This document shows, piece after piece, positions 1 through 6,528 of a stretch of DNA of 7,739 bases (its first letter is position 1; each line of letters starts with the position of its first letter). The notes below the pieces were generated by a model. That model searched no databases and was not told the DNA's origin. It was given only the letters and a program-made list of their open reading frames with translations. Both the position numbers and the translations under genes were made by a program. The DNA lies in the NCBI GenBank assembly GCA_964388835.1, contig CAYMBZ010000064.1:1-7739 (forward strand), in the 5' to 3' direction. The stretch comes from UBA1738 sp964388835 (GTDB taxonomy: Bacteria; Bacillota; Clostridia; UBA1381).

Positions 1-2
1 AT

Positions 3-716
3 GAGGATGCTCTTATCAGAATAGATATGTCGGAATATATGGAAAAACACTCGGTTTCAAAGCTAATCGGTTCACCCCCCGGATATGTGGGATATGATGA
101 AGCGGGTCAATTGACGGAAAAGGTTAGAAGAAAGCCGTATTCTGTTATTTTGCTGGATGAAATCGAAAAGGCGCACCCCGAGGTATTTAATCTGTTTTTG
201 CAGATTTTGGATGACGGCAGGGTTGCGGACAGCCATGGTAAAATTGTGAATTTTGAGAATACCGTGATTATCATGACCACAAACGCGGGCTCTGAGTTCA
301 ATGCTCAATCTCTCGGATTTAATTCGGATGGAGCCTTAACACTTAAAGGTAATGTTGAAAAGAGCTTAAAAGAGCATTTCAGACCTGAATTTTTGAACAG
401 AATAGATGAAATTGTTACCTTTAAGGCGCTGACCAAAGAGGAATTGCGCAAGATAACAGACCTTCTGCTTAAAGACATAATCGGAAGAATGAAGCAAAAA
501 GGTGCCGAAATCGAAATTACCGATGGTGCGAAAGAGCTTATTTTGGAAGAGGGCTATGACGTGAAATACGGAGCAAGGCCTTTAAAACGCGCAATTCAGA
601 AGCTTATAGAGGATAAACTTGCAGAATTCTATCTCAGAAATCCCGAGGTGGGCGGTATGGATATAACCGCTGACCGAAAGGGAAATGAAATAGAGCTGAC
701 AATAATTCATGCATAA
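3..716 (+). CDS. Clp protease ATP-binding subunit (ClpC/ClpE-like), C-terminal part, 5' end outside the window
   Basis: This is the second AAA+ module of a cytoplasmic Clp/Hsp100 unfoldase, which uses ATP to thread proteins into the ClpP peptidase. The frame is open from position 3, so the Met at 27 is internal (it sits in the family motif RIDMSEYMEKHS); the Walker A motif and everything upstream lie outside the window. Counting from that Met: substrate-gripping pore loop GYVG (19-22), Walker B ILLDE (41-45), sensor 1 TTNA (84-87), arginine finger in LNRID (R125) and sensor 2 GAR (182-184). An LGF tripeptide (96-98) lies where ClpC and ClpA carry their ClpP-docking loop; ClpB disaggregases lack it, so a proteolytic partner is favoured over ClpB. 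The C-terminus is short after the small AAA+ domain and shows no damage. ClpC versus ClpE cannot be decided without the N-terminal half. The TAA stop overlaps the next frame by 8 bases. Confidence 0.93.
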   Translation, partial: EDALIRIDMSEYMEKHSVSKLIGSPPGYVGYDEAGQLTEKVRRKPYSVILLDEIEKAHPEVFNLFLQILDDGRVADSHGKIVNFENTVIIMTTNAGSEFNAQSLGFNSDGALTLKGNVEKSLKEHFRPEFLNRIDEIVTFKALTKEELRKITDLLLKDIIGRMKQKGAEIEITDGAKELILEEGYDVKYGARPLKRAIQKLIEDKLAEFYLRNPEVGGMDITADRKGNEIELTIIHA

Positions 717-1175
717 AAAAGAAATTCCCTATGGGTTGGAGCCGATTATTTCCGGTTACGGCGGAATAGGTCTTTTAAGGGGCGGAAGCGGTTCTGTTCC
801 GAAAGCTGAGGAAGCCTTTGACTTTGCATATTGCGGAGCTTTGGCAGAGGTAAATCATCCGGATTATATTGTGATAAATTACGGGCAAACGACCGCTGGG
901 CTCAGAATAATGAGATATATTTTAACGAATATAAGCGCTTTTTGGATTTGGTTAGGGAGAAGGAAAGTGCCAAGATTTTTGTGCTCGGAGCGTTTTGCGG
1001 CTGGTGTGCCGATGAACTTAAGAAATTTACAGACAGTTACAATGCGGAAAAGGGAGCCGAAATAGTGTATATCAGCTCAAAAGGATGGATTCAAGCAGAG
1101 TCTCTTCATCCGGCACGGGACGGGCATAAGAAAGTGGCGGAAAAGCTTACATGCGAGCTGAAAAAATATATTTGA
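709..1175 (+). pseudogene. SGNH/GDSL-type hydrolase remnant, N-terminally truncated and frameshifted
   Basis: Two overlapping frames together spell one SGNH-fold esterase-like protein. The first (709 to about 888) reads GYGGIGLLRGGSGSVPKAEE, which resembles block II, and then PDYIVINYGQ. The second (about 888-1175) continues NDRWAQNNEIYFNEYKRFL and ends with a block V-like SLHPARDGHKK. Adding one A to the run at 887-889 restores INYGQND, the conserved G-x-N-D block III, so a one-base deletion is the likely cause. Block I (GDS with the catalytic serine) is missing altogether: the open frame begins only at 706, just after a TAA at 703-705. The usual D-x-x-H of block V reads E-S-L-H. No good ribosome binding site precedes the ATG at 709, whose frame overlaps the clp stop. 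The substrate is unknown; SGNH enzymes typically deacylate sugars or lipids. Lack of the serine makes activity very unlikely even if the frameshift is a sequencing error. Confidence 0.75.
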
Positions 1176-1195
1176 ATATGCTTTAAGGAAAGACT

Positions 1196-1233
1196 AAAAA
1201 ACCGATTTTGCAATCTGCAAAATCGGTTTTTTT
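1196..1233. terminator. Bidirectional rho-independent terminator between convergent genes
   Basis: The arms ACCGATTTTGC (1201-1211) and GCAAAATCGGT (1217-1227) form a perfect 11 bp stem with a 5-base loop. They are flanked by an A run (1196-1200) and a T run (1227-1233), so a U tract follows the hairpin in either direction. It can end the clp/hydrolase transcript on the + strand and the symporter transcript on the - strand, whose stop codon is only about 8 bases away. Confidence 0.9.
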
Positions 1234-1240
1234 ACAGATT

Positions 1241-2782
1241 TTATTTATCTCCGAGTGAATCTTTTGCGGAGACCAAAATTTTTGTATCGTAGCAAGCAAA
1301 GCAATCATCTATTGATTTATTATCCGGTTTTTTTGTAAATGCGCTTACAACCGGGACGATTACAAGACCGCCGAGCATTGCCAAAACGCCGCAGTTAATC
1401 GGAGATTGCATAATCGTCGGAAAAGATGAACGGCTTATCATATTCAAAACCATAATTCCCGCGCCGAAGATAAAGCTTACCCAAACCGAGGCTTTTGTTG
1501 CCTTTTTCCAGTACAATCCGTAGAGGAAAGGAGCAAGGAATGCACCTGCCAAGGCGCCCCATGAAATTCCCATCATGTCCGCAATTGCGCTAAGCTTGTC
1601 CTTGTTAATTGCAATAAATGCAGAAATTGCGATGAATACAACGATAAGAACTCTCATAATCAAAACCTGCTTTTTCTCAGACATATCCTTTACAACGTGT
1701 CCCTTTATAAGGTCAAGGGTAAGAGTTGAACTGGATGCAAGCACAAGGGATGAAAGTGTTGACATTGATGCGGAAAGCACAAGCACGATAACAATCGCAA
1801 TCAGAATATCAGGCAGATTTGAAAGCATTGTGGGAACCACATTATCAAAGCCGCCGTTCGGAGTTGCTCCGGTGCCGAGGTCGTCAGAAAATAATCTGCC
1901 GAAACCGCCGAGAAAATAGCATCCACCGGCAACTATAAGGGCGAAAAGTGTCGAAATTATTGTACCCTTATTAATATCATGTTCACTTTTTATAGCATAG
2001 AATTTTTGAACCATCTGCGGAAGTCCCCAGGTACCGAGGGATGTAAGAATAACAACAAACATCAAATTGAGCGGGTCGGGACCGAAGAATGAATTGAATG
2101 CGCCGGGTGAGGTACCATCAGCTTCAATCGCAGCAAGCCCGTTTAATGAGCCGATAAATCCGCCGTTTGCGGAGAGAACCGCCGCAACAACGGCAATTAT
2201 GCCGCCCAGCATGATAATTCCCTGAATGAAATCGTTAATTGCGGTTGCCATATATCCTCCGGCGATAACGTAAATGCCGGTAAGCACTGCCATGACGATT
2301 ACGCATGTAGAATAGTTGATACTCGGGAAAGCCATATCAAAAAGACGTGACAAACCGTTGTAAAGCGAAGCGGTATAAGGAATGAGAAATACGAAAACAA
2401 GGGCCGATGCCGCAATCTTAAGTGCGGGACTTGAATAACGCTTGCCGAAGAATTCCGGCATAGTAGCGGTATTTAAGTGCTGAGACATAAGTCTTGTTCT
2501 TCTTCCCAAAACAACCCATGCCAGTAAGGAACCCAAAATAGCGTTGCCAATGCCTATCCATGTGGAGGCAATACCGAATTTCCAGCCGAACTGACCGGCA
2601 TATCCGACAAATATAACAGCCGAGAAATATGAAGTACCGTATGCAAACGCGGTGAGCCAAGGACCTACGGAACGTCCGCCGAGAACGAAGCCGTTTACAT
2701 CCGTTGAGTGTCTGCGGCAGTAGAGCCCCACCGCAACCATTACAGCAAAAAAGATAACCAACATAGAAATTTTCAGAATCAT
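1241..2782 (-). CDS. Sodium:solute symporter (SSS/PutP-like family), probable amino-acid importer
   Basis: A 513-residue integral membrane protein, normal length for the Na+-coupled SSS family with the LeuT fold. It has about 13 hydrophobic segments and almost no soluble domain. Family marks (numbered from the chosen start): LGGRSVGPWLTAFAYGTS near residues 34-52 in the first helices, matching the ion-site region of PutP; INDFIQGIIM near 182-191; LGTWGLPQMVQKFYA near 249-263; and SASMSTLSS at 337-345, which lines up with the PutP Na+-binding A-x-x-S-T. The start is placed at the ATG at 2782 because an AAAGGGGG ribosome binding site (2791-2798) lies 8 bases upstream. A longer frame from a TTG at 2818 would begin inside the T run of the leader terminator and is not credible. 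The gene stands alone downstream of a T-box leader with a UAC specifier, so tyrosine is the best guess for substrate; this is inferred from regulation, not from the protein. The tail (CFACYD and following) is short and hydrophilic. Confidence 0.9.
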   Translation of the reverse strand: MILKISMLVIFFAVMVAVGLYCRRHSTDVNGFVLGGRSVGPWLTAFAYGTSYFSAVIFVGYAGQFGWKFGIASTWIGIGNAILGSLLAWVVLGRRTRLMSQHLNTATMPEFFGKRYSSPALKIAASALVFVFLIPYTASLYNGLSRLFDMAFPSINYSTCVIVMAVLTGIYVIAGGYMATAINDFIQGIIMLGGIIAVVAAVLSANGGFIGSLNGLAAIEADGTSPGAFNSFFGPDPLNLMFVVILTSLGTWGLPQMVQKFYAIKSEHDINKGTIISTLFALIVAGGCYFLGGFGRLFSDDLGTGATPNGGFDNVVPTMLSNLPDILIAIVIVLVLSASMSTLSSLVLASSSTLTLDLIKGHVVKDMSEKKQVLIMRVLIVVFIAISAFIAINKDKLSAIADMMGISWGALAGAFLAPFLYGLYWKKATKASVWVSFIFGAGIMVLNMISRSSFPTIMQSPINCGVLAMLGGLVIVPVVSAFTKKPDNKSIDDCFACYDTKILVSAKDSLGDK

Positions 2783-2790
2783 AACTGAAT

Positions 2791-2798
2791 CCCCCTTT
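2791..2798 (-). promoter_or_regulatory. Ribosome binding site that fixes the symporter start
   Basis: The - strand reads AAAGGGGG, 8 bases before the ATG at 2782. It lies downstream of the leader terminator, so it is transcribed only when the T-box riboswitch allows read-through. Confidence 0.8.
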
Positions 2799-2816
2799 AA
2801 AAATATTTTTAAGGAC

Positions 2817-2847
2817 AAAAAATCTCGTCCTCATTTATGAGGACGAG
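2817..2847 (-). terminator. Regulated terminator hairpin of the T-box leader
   Basis: CTCGTCCTCA (2847-2838) pairs perfectly with TGAGGACGAG (2833-2824) around a TAAA loop, then A and six T (2822-2817). The 5' arm is the same segment that the T-box sequence needs for the antiterminator: CTCGT (2847-2843) pairs with ACGGG (2859-2855) and CCTC (2842-2839) with GAGG (2870-2867). The two folds therefore exclude each other, as expected for transcription-level T-box control. Confidence 0.92.
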
Positions 2848-3092
2848 AATAATTCCCGTGTTACCACCTCAATTTACTGTTGTCTCGCGGCAACAGCCTC
2901 GTCGGGTACTCAAAATCGGTAATACCCTGACACTGTAACGGGTGTCTGCCGTCGCAGCCTACTGGGGCGAAAAGCCTGTTTGGTGCGCTGCTCCGAAAAT
3001 GTATTCGATAATATCGCCGCCATTGCCTTGCACCACCCGGCAACTCTCTCGGGTCGGCTGAATATTTCTACTTGTTTTTCATCATAGCATTT
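2817..3092 (-). promoter_or_regulatory. T-box riboswitch leader, predicted tyrosine (UAC) specifier
   Basis: The untranslated leader senses uncharged tRNA and switches the symporter gene on when the cognate amino acid is scarce. In transcript order: lower stem I GAAAA (3080-3076) pairs with UUUUC (2999-2995). The specifier loop has AGUA (3072-3069) on its 5' side and AUCGAAUACA (3009-3000) on its 3' side, closed above by AAUAU/AUAUU (3066-3062 with 3014-3010). The triplet UAC at 3003-3001, followed by A, is in the usual specifier position and reads tyrosine. The distal stem I marks AGAGAG (3049-3044) and GGUG (3034-3031) are present. Further helices are GACAC/GUGUC (2946-2942, 2933-2929) and stem III CUGUUG/CAACAG (2896-2891, 2882-2877). 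The T-box core is GAGGUGGUAACACGGG (2870-2855), with bulge UGGUAAC (2866-2860). Its UGGU fits a tRNA ending ACCA, in keeping with the A73 discriminator of tRNA-Tyr. The leader class is secure; the specificity is somewhat less so. Confidence 0.93.
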
Positions 3093-3117
3093 GAATGATT
3101 GGTTTATTTTTTTCTCT

Positions 3118-3146
3118 ATTGTACCACTGTTTTTTTTGTTTGTCAA
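3118..3146 (-). promoter_or_regulatory. Sigma-A-type promoter of the T-box leader and symporter
   Basis: The - strand carries a consensus -35 TTGACA (3146-3141), a 17 bp spacer and -10 TACAAT (3123-3118). Transcription should start near 3111, about 20 bases before stem I. The strength of the promoter suits a gene controlled by attenuation rather than by an activator. Confidence 0.88.
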
Positions 3147-3212
3147 CATTTTTTTGAAAAATTTTACTCTGACGTCCATCCTATATTTTCTTTGCTTTAT
3201 TTGTAATTTTGT

Positions 3213-3235
3213 AAATCAAGGTATGTACTTGATTT
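3213..3235 (-). terminator. Weak hairpin over the end of the histidine kinase gene, possible terminator
   Basis: AAATCAAG (3213-3220) and CTTGATTT (3228-3235) form an 8 bp AT-rich stem with a 7-base loop overlapping the kinase stop codon (TGA at 3218-3216). On the - strand it is followed by ACAAAATT rather than a U run, so termination would be poor. No better terminator is visible between the kinase and the T-box promoter. Confidence 0.25.
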
Positions 3236-4934
3236 TAACGGTAACTGTTGTTCCGCCGGTTTCATTTATCTCGTAGAAAAGTCCGCAACTGTCGCCGTAT
3301 TCGAGTTTTAAGCGTTGCTGGACGTTATATATTCCGTACCCGCTATCAATGGATTCAAAATGTATGGATAGGGGATTTTCAGAAAACCCGACACCGTTAT
3401 CCGACACAGTGATCATAACTGTATCACCGTCGGCGCTTCGTATGCCGCTTATATTAATTATTCCCTTGTATGAAATTCCGCGGAAAGCATGTTTTATGCA
3501 ATTTTCCACAAGAGGCTGAAGCGTAACCTTTAAAATTTTACATTCCATAAGCTCCTCCTGAATATCAATTTCAGGCTCGAACATATCGGGAAAACGCATT
3601 TTTTGAACGGTTAAGTAACTGTTTATGTGCTCAAGCTCACGCTTTAAGGTAATAAGGCGGTCGCCGGAGGAGAGACCTATCCGGAAAAATGAGGCAAGAG
3701 CATAGGAAGTTTTTTCAATATCCGGCTGACCGGCAAGCTTTGCCTGACAGGTGATTACGTCCAATGCATTGTAGATAAAATGCGGGTTTATATGTGCCTG
3801 CAGTGCGCGTATTTCAGCGTCACGTCTATGTTCATTGGCTATTGTGTTCTGCTCGATAAGGCTGTTAATGGTTTTAACCATAACATTGAAACTTTCTTCA
3901 AGCGCGTACAGCTCATTTGAAGTCTTAAATTTAATTTTTTTGGTCGGGTCGTGAGTAAATTCAACTATATTCTTTTTAAATACCGCGTATTGATTAAGCA
4001 GTTTCTGAGTAAAAACAAATGCGATAAGTACGGCAACGAGAATGGACAGGATAAAGATGCAGTAAGTGTAATGCTCTAATCTGTTCACAATCATGTACAG
4101 CCTTTCGGACGAAATAATCGTTATTATCGATATATCGGAGCTGAGAGTGGGAAGCTGAAGCCTATGCTTGCCGATTACGTTGCGCGCATTGCGTGAAAAA
4201 GACAGCTTGTCGTCGTTGTAAAGCTCGCCCGGAATGTACACCGCTGAGCCGATAGCAGACTTATCACTGTGAGAAATAATGTAACCGTCGGACAAAATGA
4301 AAAAAGTGGAGTCCGAAATCAGAGAATCCTGATAAACGGAGTAGAGCTCACTTTCCTTTATGTACAGAACCAGATATCCTACTTCATAGCGATTGAAGTG
4401 ATTTCTGAAATCGTTGCCGAATGCGATGTAATGTTCGTTGTTTGCCGCAATCGGGTGGGGATTTACGGAAAGGGAGGACGGTTTTATTGTGTCAAGAAAA
4501 TCCTTTTCCGGCTCCGGAAGCTCCAAACCGTTTTTGGAACAGCGGTAAATTTCACCGTTATCCGCAACTATATCAACGGCATAAATTAAGTTGTGATTTT
4601 TTAAAAATTCATTCAGATACAGATTAACCGAATCCTCTTTTTGAGTTTTATCCAATTTTGTGTCAAGAAGAACGTTGTACAAATCCTGTCAGGTCGTTAT
4701 GTTAAGGGAGGACAGGTTAATCTGTGCGAGTGTATTTGTAAGCATATTCTCAAAATTTGAGTGAACGGATTCCATATATGATGTAAGATATGAATCAATC
4801 ACTATTTTGGACATGTAAATGGAAGAAATCGCTGTTGAAACCGCAATTGTCAACGCGGAAAAAAGCAGGATAAGCTGTATGAGCACCTGCTTTATTGAAT
4901 GTTTTTTGATGTATTCTGCCAAAAAAAGTTTCAT
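3216..4934 (-). pseudogene. YesM-type sensor histidine kinase gene interrupted by an in-frame TGA
   Basis: The frame codes for a 572-codon membrane sensor kinase of the His_kinase (PF06580-type) class, which pairs with YesN/AraC-type regulators. The upstream piece (4934-4689, 81 residues) holds the first membrane helix (about 16-40). The downstream piece (open from 4688 to 3216, same frame) holds a Cache-like extracellular domain (ILSDGYIISHSDKSAIG), the second helix (about 289-313), a HAMP-like linker, the phosphoacceptor motif HINPHFIYN (likely H385), the N box LVENCIKHAF (N478), DNGVGF (512-517) and GYGIYNVQQRL (532-542). All catalytic motifs look intact. The only defect is TGA at 4691-4689, probably a former TGG or CGA. 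A TTG at 4682 could restart translation but has no properly spaced ribosome binding site, and the product would lack helix 1. The ATG at 4934 has GGAG about 7 bases upstream and lies 16 bases after the regulator stop. It may be a fresh pseudogene, a read-through gene or an assembly error. Confidence 0.85.
4689..4691 (-). other. Premature TGA stop inside the kinase gene
   Basis: The - strand reads ACG ACC TGA CAG GAT TTG. The frame is open on both sides, and the two halves join into one normal kinase. A single transition from TGG (Trp) or CGA (Arg) would explain the stop. The base after it is C, a context in which UGA is comparatively leaky in bacteria. Confidence 0.85.
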
Positions 4935-4950
4935 ATGCGTCTCCGATTGA

Positions 4951-6528
4951 TCAGTTAGTATCTTCCGTTCCTTTGCGATAGAATTTGGGTGTATGCCCGG
5001 TTACTTTTTTGAAAATTTTATAAAAATGCTTGACATCGCTGTATCCCACAAGTGTTGCGATATCGCATATCTTGTAGGAAGTGGTGGTAAGCAGATTAAG
5101 CGCGATTTTTATGCGGTATTCCGTTATATAATTTGCGCAGGATTTTCCCGTTTCCGCAAGAAACATGCGGCTCAGTGAGCGGGAGGAGACAAATATCTCG
5201 TTTGCGATATCGTCCAGTTTGATTTTCTGCGTGTAATTTGCACGTATATACATTATCGCTTTTGACAGTGCCGGGCTGTAACGCTCAGGCATTATCAAAT
5301 CCTGACATTCTGAAATTTTTTCCAGTATGGAAACCGTCCAAATTTTTATTTCCAAAATACTTTCCATTGATTGAAGTTCAACCGATGGAAGAAAGTCCCT
5401 GCCGAACACCACATGCATCGTATTTGAGTTTTTTACCATAGTATGAATAAGCAGAATCACAAGTTCAAGTATGCTGTTTCTAACCATGGCAATGTTTACA
5501 CGTTTTAGGGACAGGACATTATTGAAGTAGTCGTTTAATATGCTGACAGCTTTTTCGATTTTTTTGTCAGATATCAGCGAGATAATTTCGTTCACTTTGT
5601 CTTGATGAAGTATAATAACGGCATTATCAGGTGATGAGGATATATCGGTGTATGCTATAATGCTTCCAGCGCCGAATGAGGCTCTTTGTTCAAGCGCATA
5701 AATTGCCTGTTGATATGCACGCTTGAAAATTGCAAGATTTTTGAATACTCCGCTTATGCCGGCGGTAATGTTGTAGTCGTAGTTTTCCTTGTAGCGTGTC
5801 TGAATTTGTTTGATAAGCCGACAGATATCCGATGAATGTGAGGCATATATCGAAAGAAGCACAATTTTGTTATTGCAGGAGGTGTAAAGAACATGGTCTT
5901 TGCACATGCTTATACAGTAATTGAGCGTTTCGCGAAGTTGAAGAAATGCTTGTTTGCTGTCATACGCTTTTCCGGCATCGTCGATATGAAAAATTGCGAC
6001 CGAATAACGGTCCGACGGAGGAGATATACTGTAGCGCTTACACAGAGTATCGATAAATGCGGAATCGATTCCATCGGAATTTATCAAATTTAGCAGAAAA
6101 TCGTTTCTGTTTACGGTGGTGATCTCGGGGATGCTCCTGTATGCACGGCGGCGCAAATCTATCTTTTTTTGAAGTTTTGCAACCTCGCTTATAATCACCT
6201 CGTTTTCAACCGGTTTTAAAAGATATGCCGATACAGTGTGAATCATTGCTGTTTGCGCATATTCAAAACGGTCATATCCGCTTAAGATGATAAACTCCGT
6301 TTCCGAGCTTATCGCACGGATTTCGGCTATTAGGTCAAGACCGTTTGAAGAGGGCATGACGATATCCGTAATGACAATATCCGGATGCGTTTTTTTATAA
6401 ATGTCAAGAGCTTCTCTGCAATCGGAAGCCTCTGCAACAACAGAACAGTTATATTTCTCCCAATCAATCGTTGTACGCAGGCATTTGCGTACAATAAGCT
6501 CATCATCAACAATCATTATCTTGGTCAT
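4951..6528 (-). CDS. YesN-type response regulator, REC plus AraC-family DNA-binding domain
   Basis: A 525-residue cytoplasmic transcription regulator, the usual size for YesN-like proteins. The receiver domain (1-125) has the acidic pair D8-D9, phosphoacceptor D55 in IVITDIVMPS, S83 in ILSG and K105 in YLLKP, so it should accept phosphate from a partner kinase. The middle (about 140-300) includes NITAGISGVFKNLAIFKRAY, resembling the GGDEF-like region seen in many YesN regulators. The C-terminus (about 420-518) is an AraC/XylS double helix-turn-helix: LDDIANEIFVSSRSLSRMF near 438-456, ICDIATLVGYSDVKHFYKIF near 487-506, and the closing GHTPKFYRK. Its ATG lies inside the end of the upstream sensor gene (23-base overlap) and is preceded by AAAAGGAG, 7 bases away, pointing to translational coupling. 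The histidine kinase gene follows after 16 bases. The likely target is the divergent gene starting at 7703, inferred from gene order only. Confidence 0.94.
   Translation of the reverse strand: MTKIMIVDDELIVRKCLRTTIDWEKYNCSVVAEASDCREALDIYKKTHPDIVITDIVMPSSNGLDLIAEIRAISSETEFIILSGYDRFEYAQTAMIHTVSAYLLKPVENEVIISEVAKLQKKIDLRRRAYRSIPEITTVNRNDFLLNLINSDGIDSAFIDTLCKRYSISPPSDRYSVAIFHIDDAGKAYDSKQAFLQLRETLNYCISMCKDHVLYTSCNNKIVLLSIYASHSSDICRLIKQIQTRYKENYDYNITAGISGVFKNLAIFKRAYQQAIYALEQRASFGAGSIIAYTDISSSPDNAVIILHQDKVNEIISLISDKKIEKAVSILNDYFNNVLSLKRVNIAMVRNSILELVILLIHTMVKNSNTMHVVFGRDFLPSVELQSMESILEIKIWTVSILEKISECQDLIMPERYSPALSKAIMYIRANYTQKIKLDDIANEIFVSSRSLSRMFLAETGKSCANYITEYRIKIALNLLTTTSYKICDIATLVGYSDVKHFYKIFKKVTGHTPKFYRKGTEDTN

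Noticed and set aside
3..716. ClpB disaggregase identity for the AAA+ gene
   Set aside because: An LGF tripeptide lies at the ClpP-docking loop position and the flanking sequence resembles ClpC/ClpE; ClpB lacks this loop.
883..895. Programmed -1 frameshifting in the hydrolase remnant
   Set aside because: A -1 shift would give GQND, but there is no X-XXY-YYZ slippery heptamer in phase, and the gene also lacks its catalytic serine block, so a plain deletion is more likely.
1575..1919. + strand open frame of 114 residues antisense to the symporter
   Set aside because: Shadow of the membrane-protein coding strand; no start signals and repetitive composition.
2861..3179. Small - strand open frames of 60 and 89 residues over the leader region
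   Set aside because: They run through the promoter, stem I and T-box core, which are explained as a riboswitch; they have no ribosome binding site or protein-like composition.
4269..4627. + strand open frames antisense to the kinase
   Set aside because: Shadows of the kinase sensor domain coding sequence, with no ribosome binding sites.
4689..4691. TGA read as Trp genome-wide or as selenocysteine
   Set aside because: Several genes in the window use TGA as their normal stop, and I see no convincing SECIS-like stem-loop just after this codon nor a redox motif around it.
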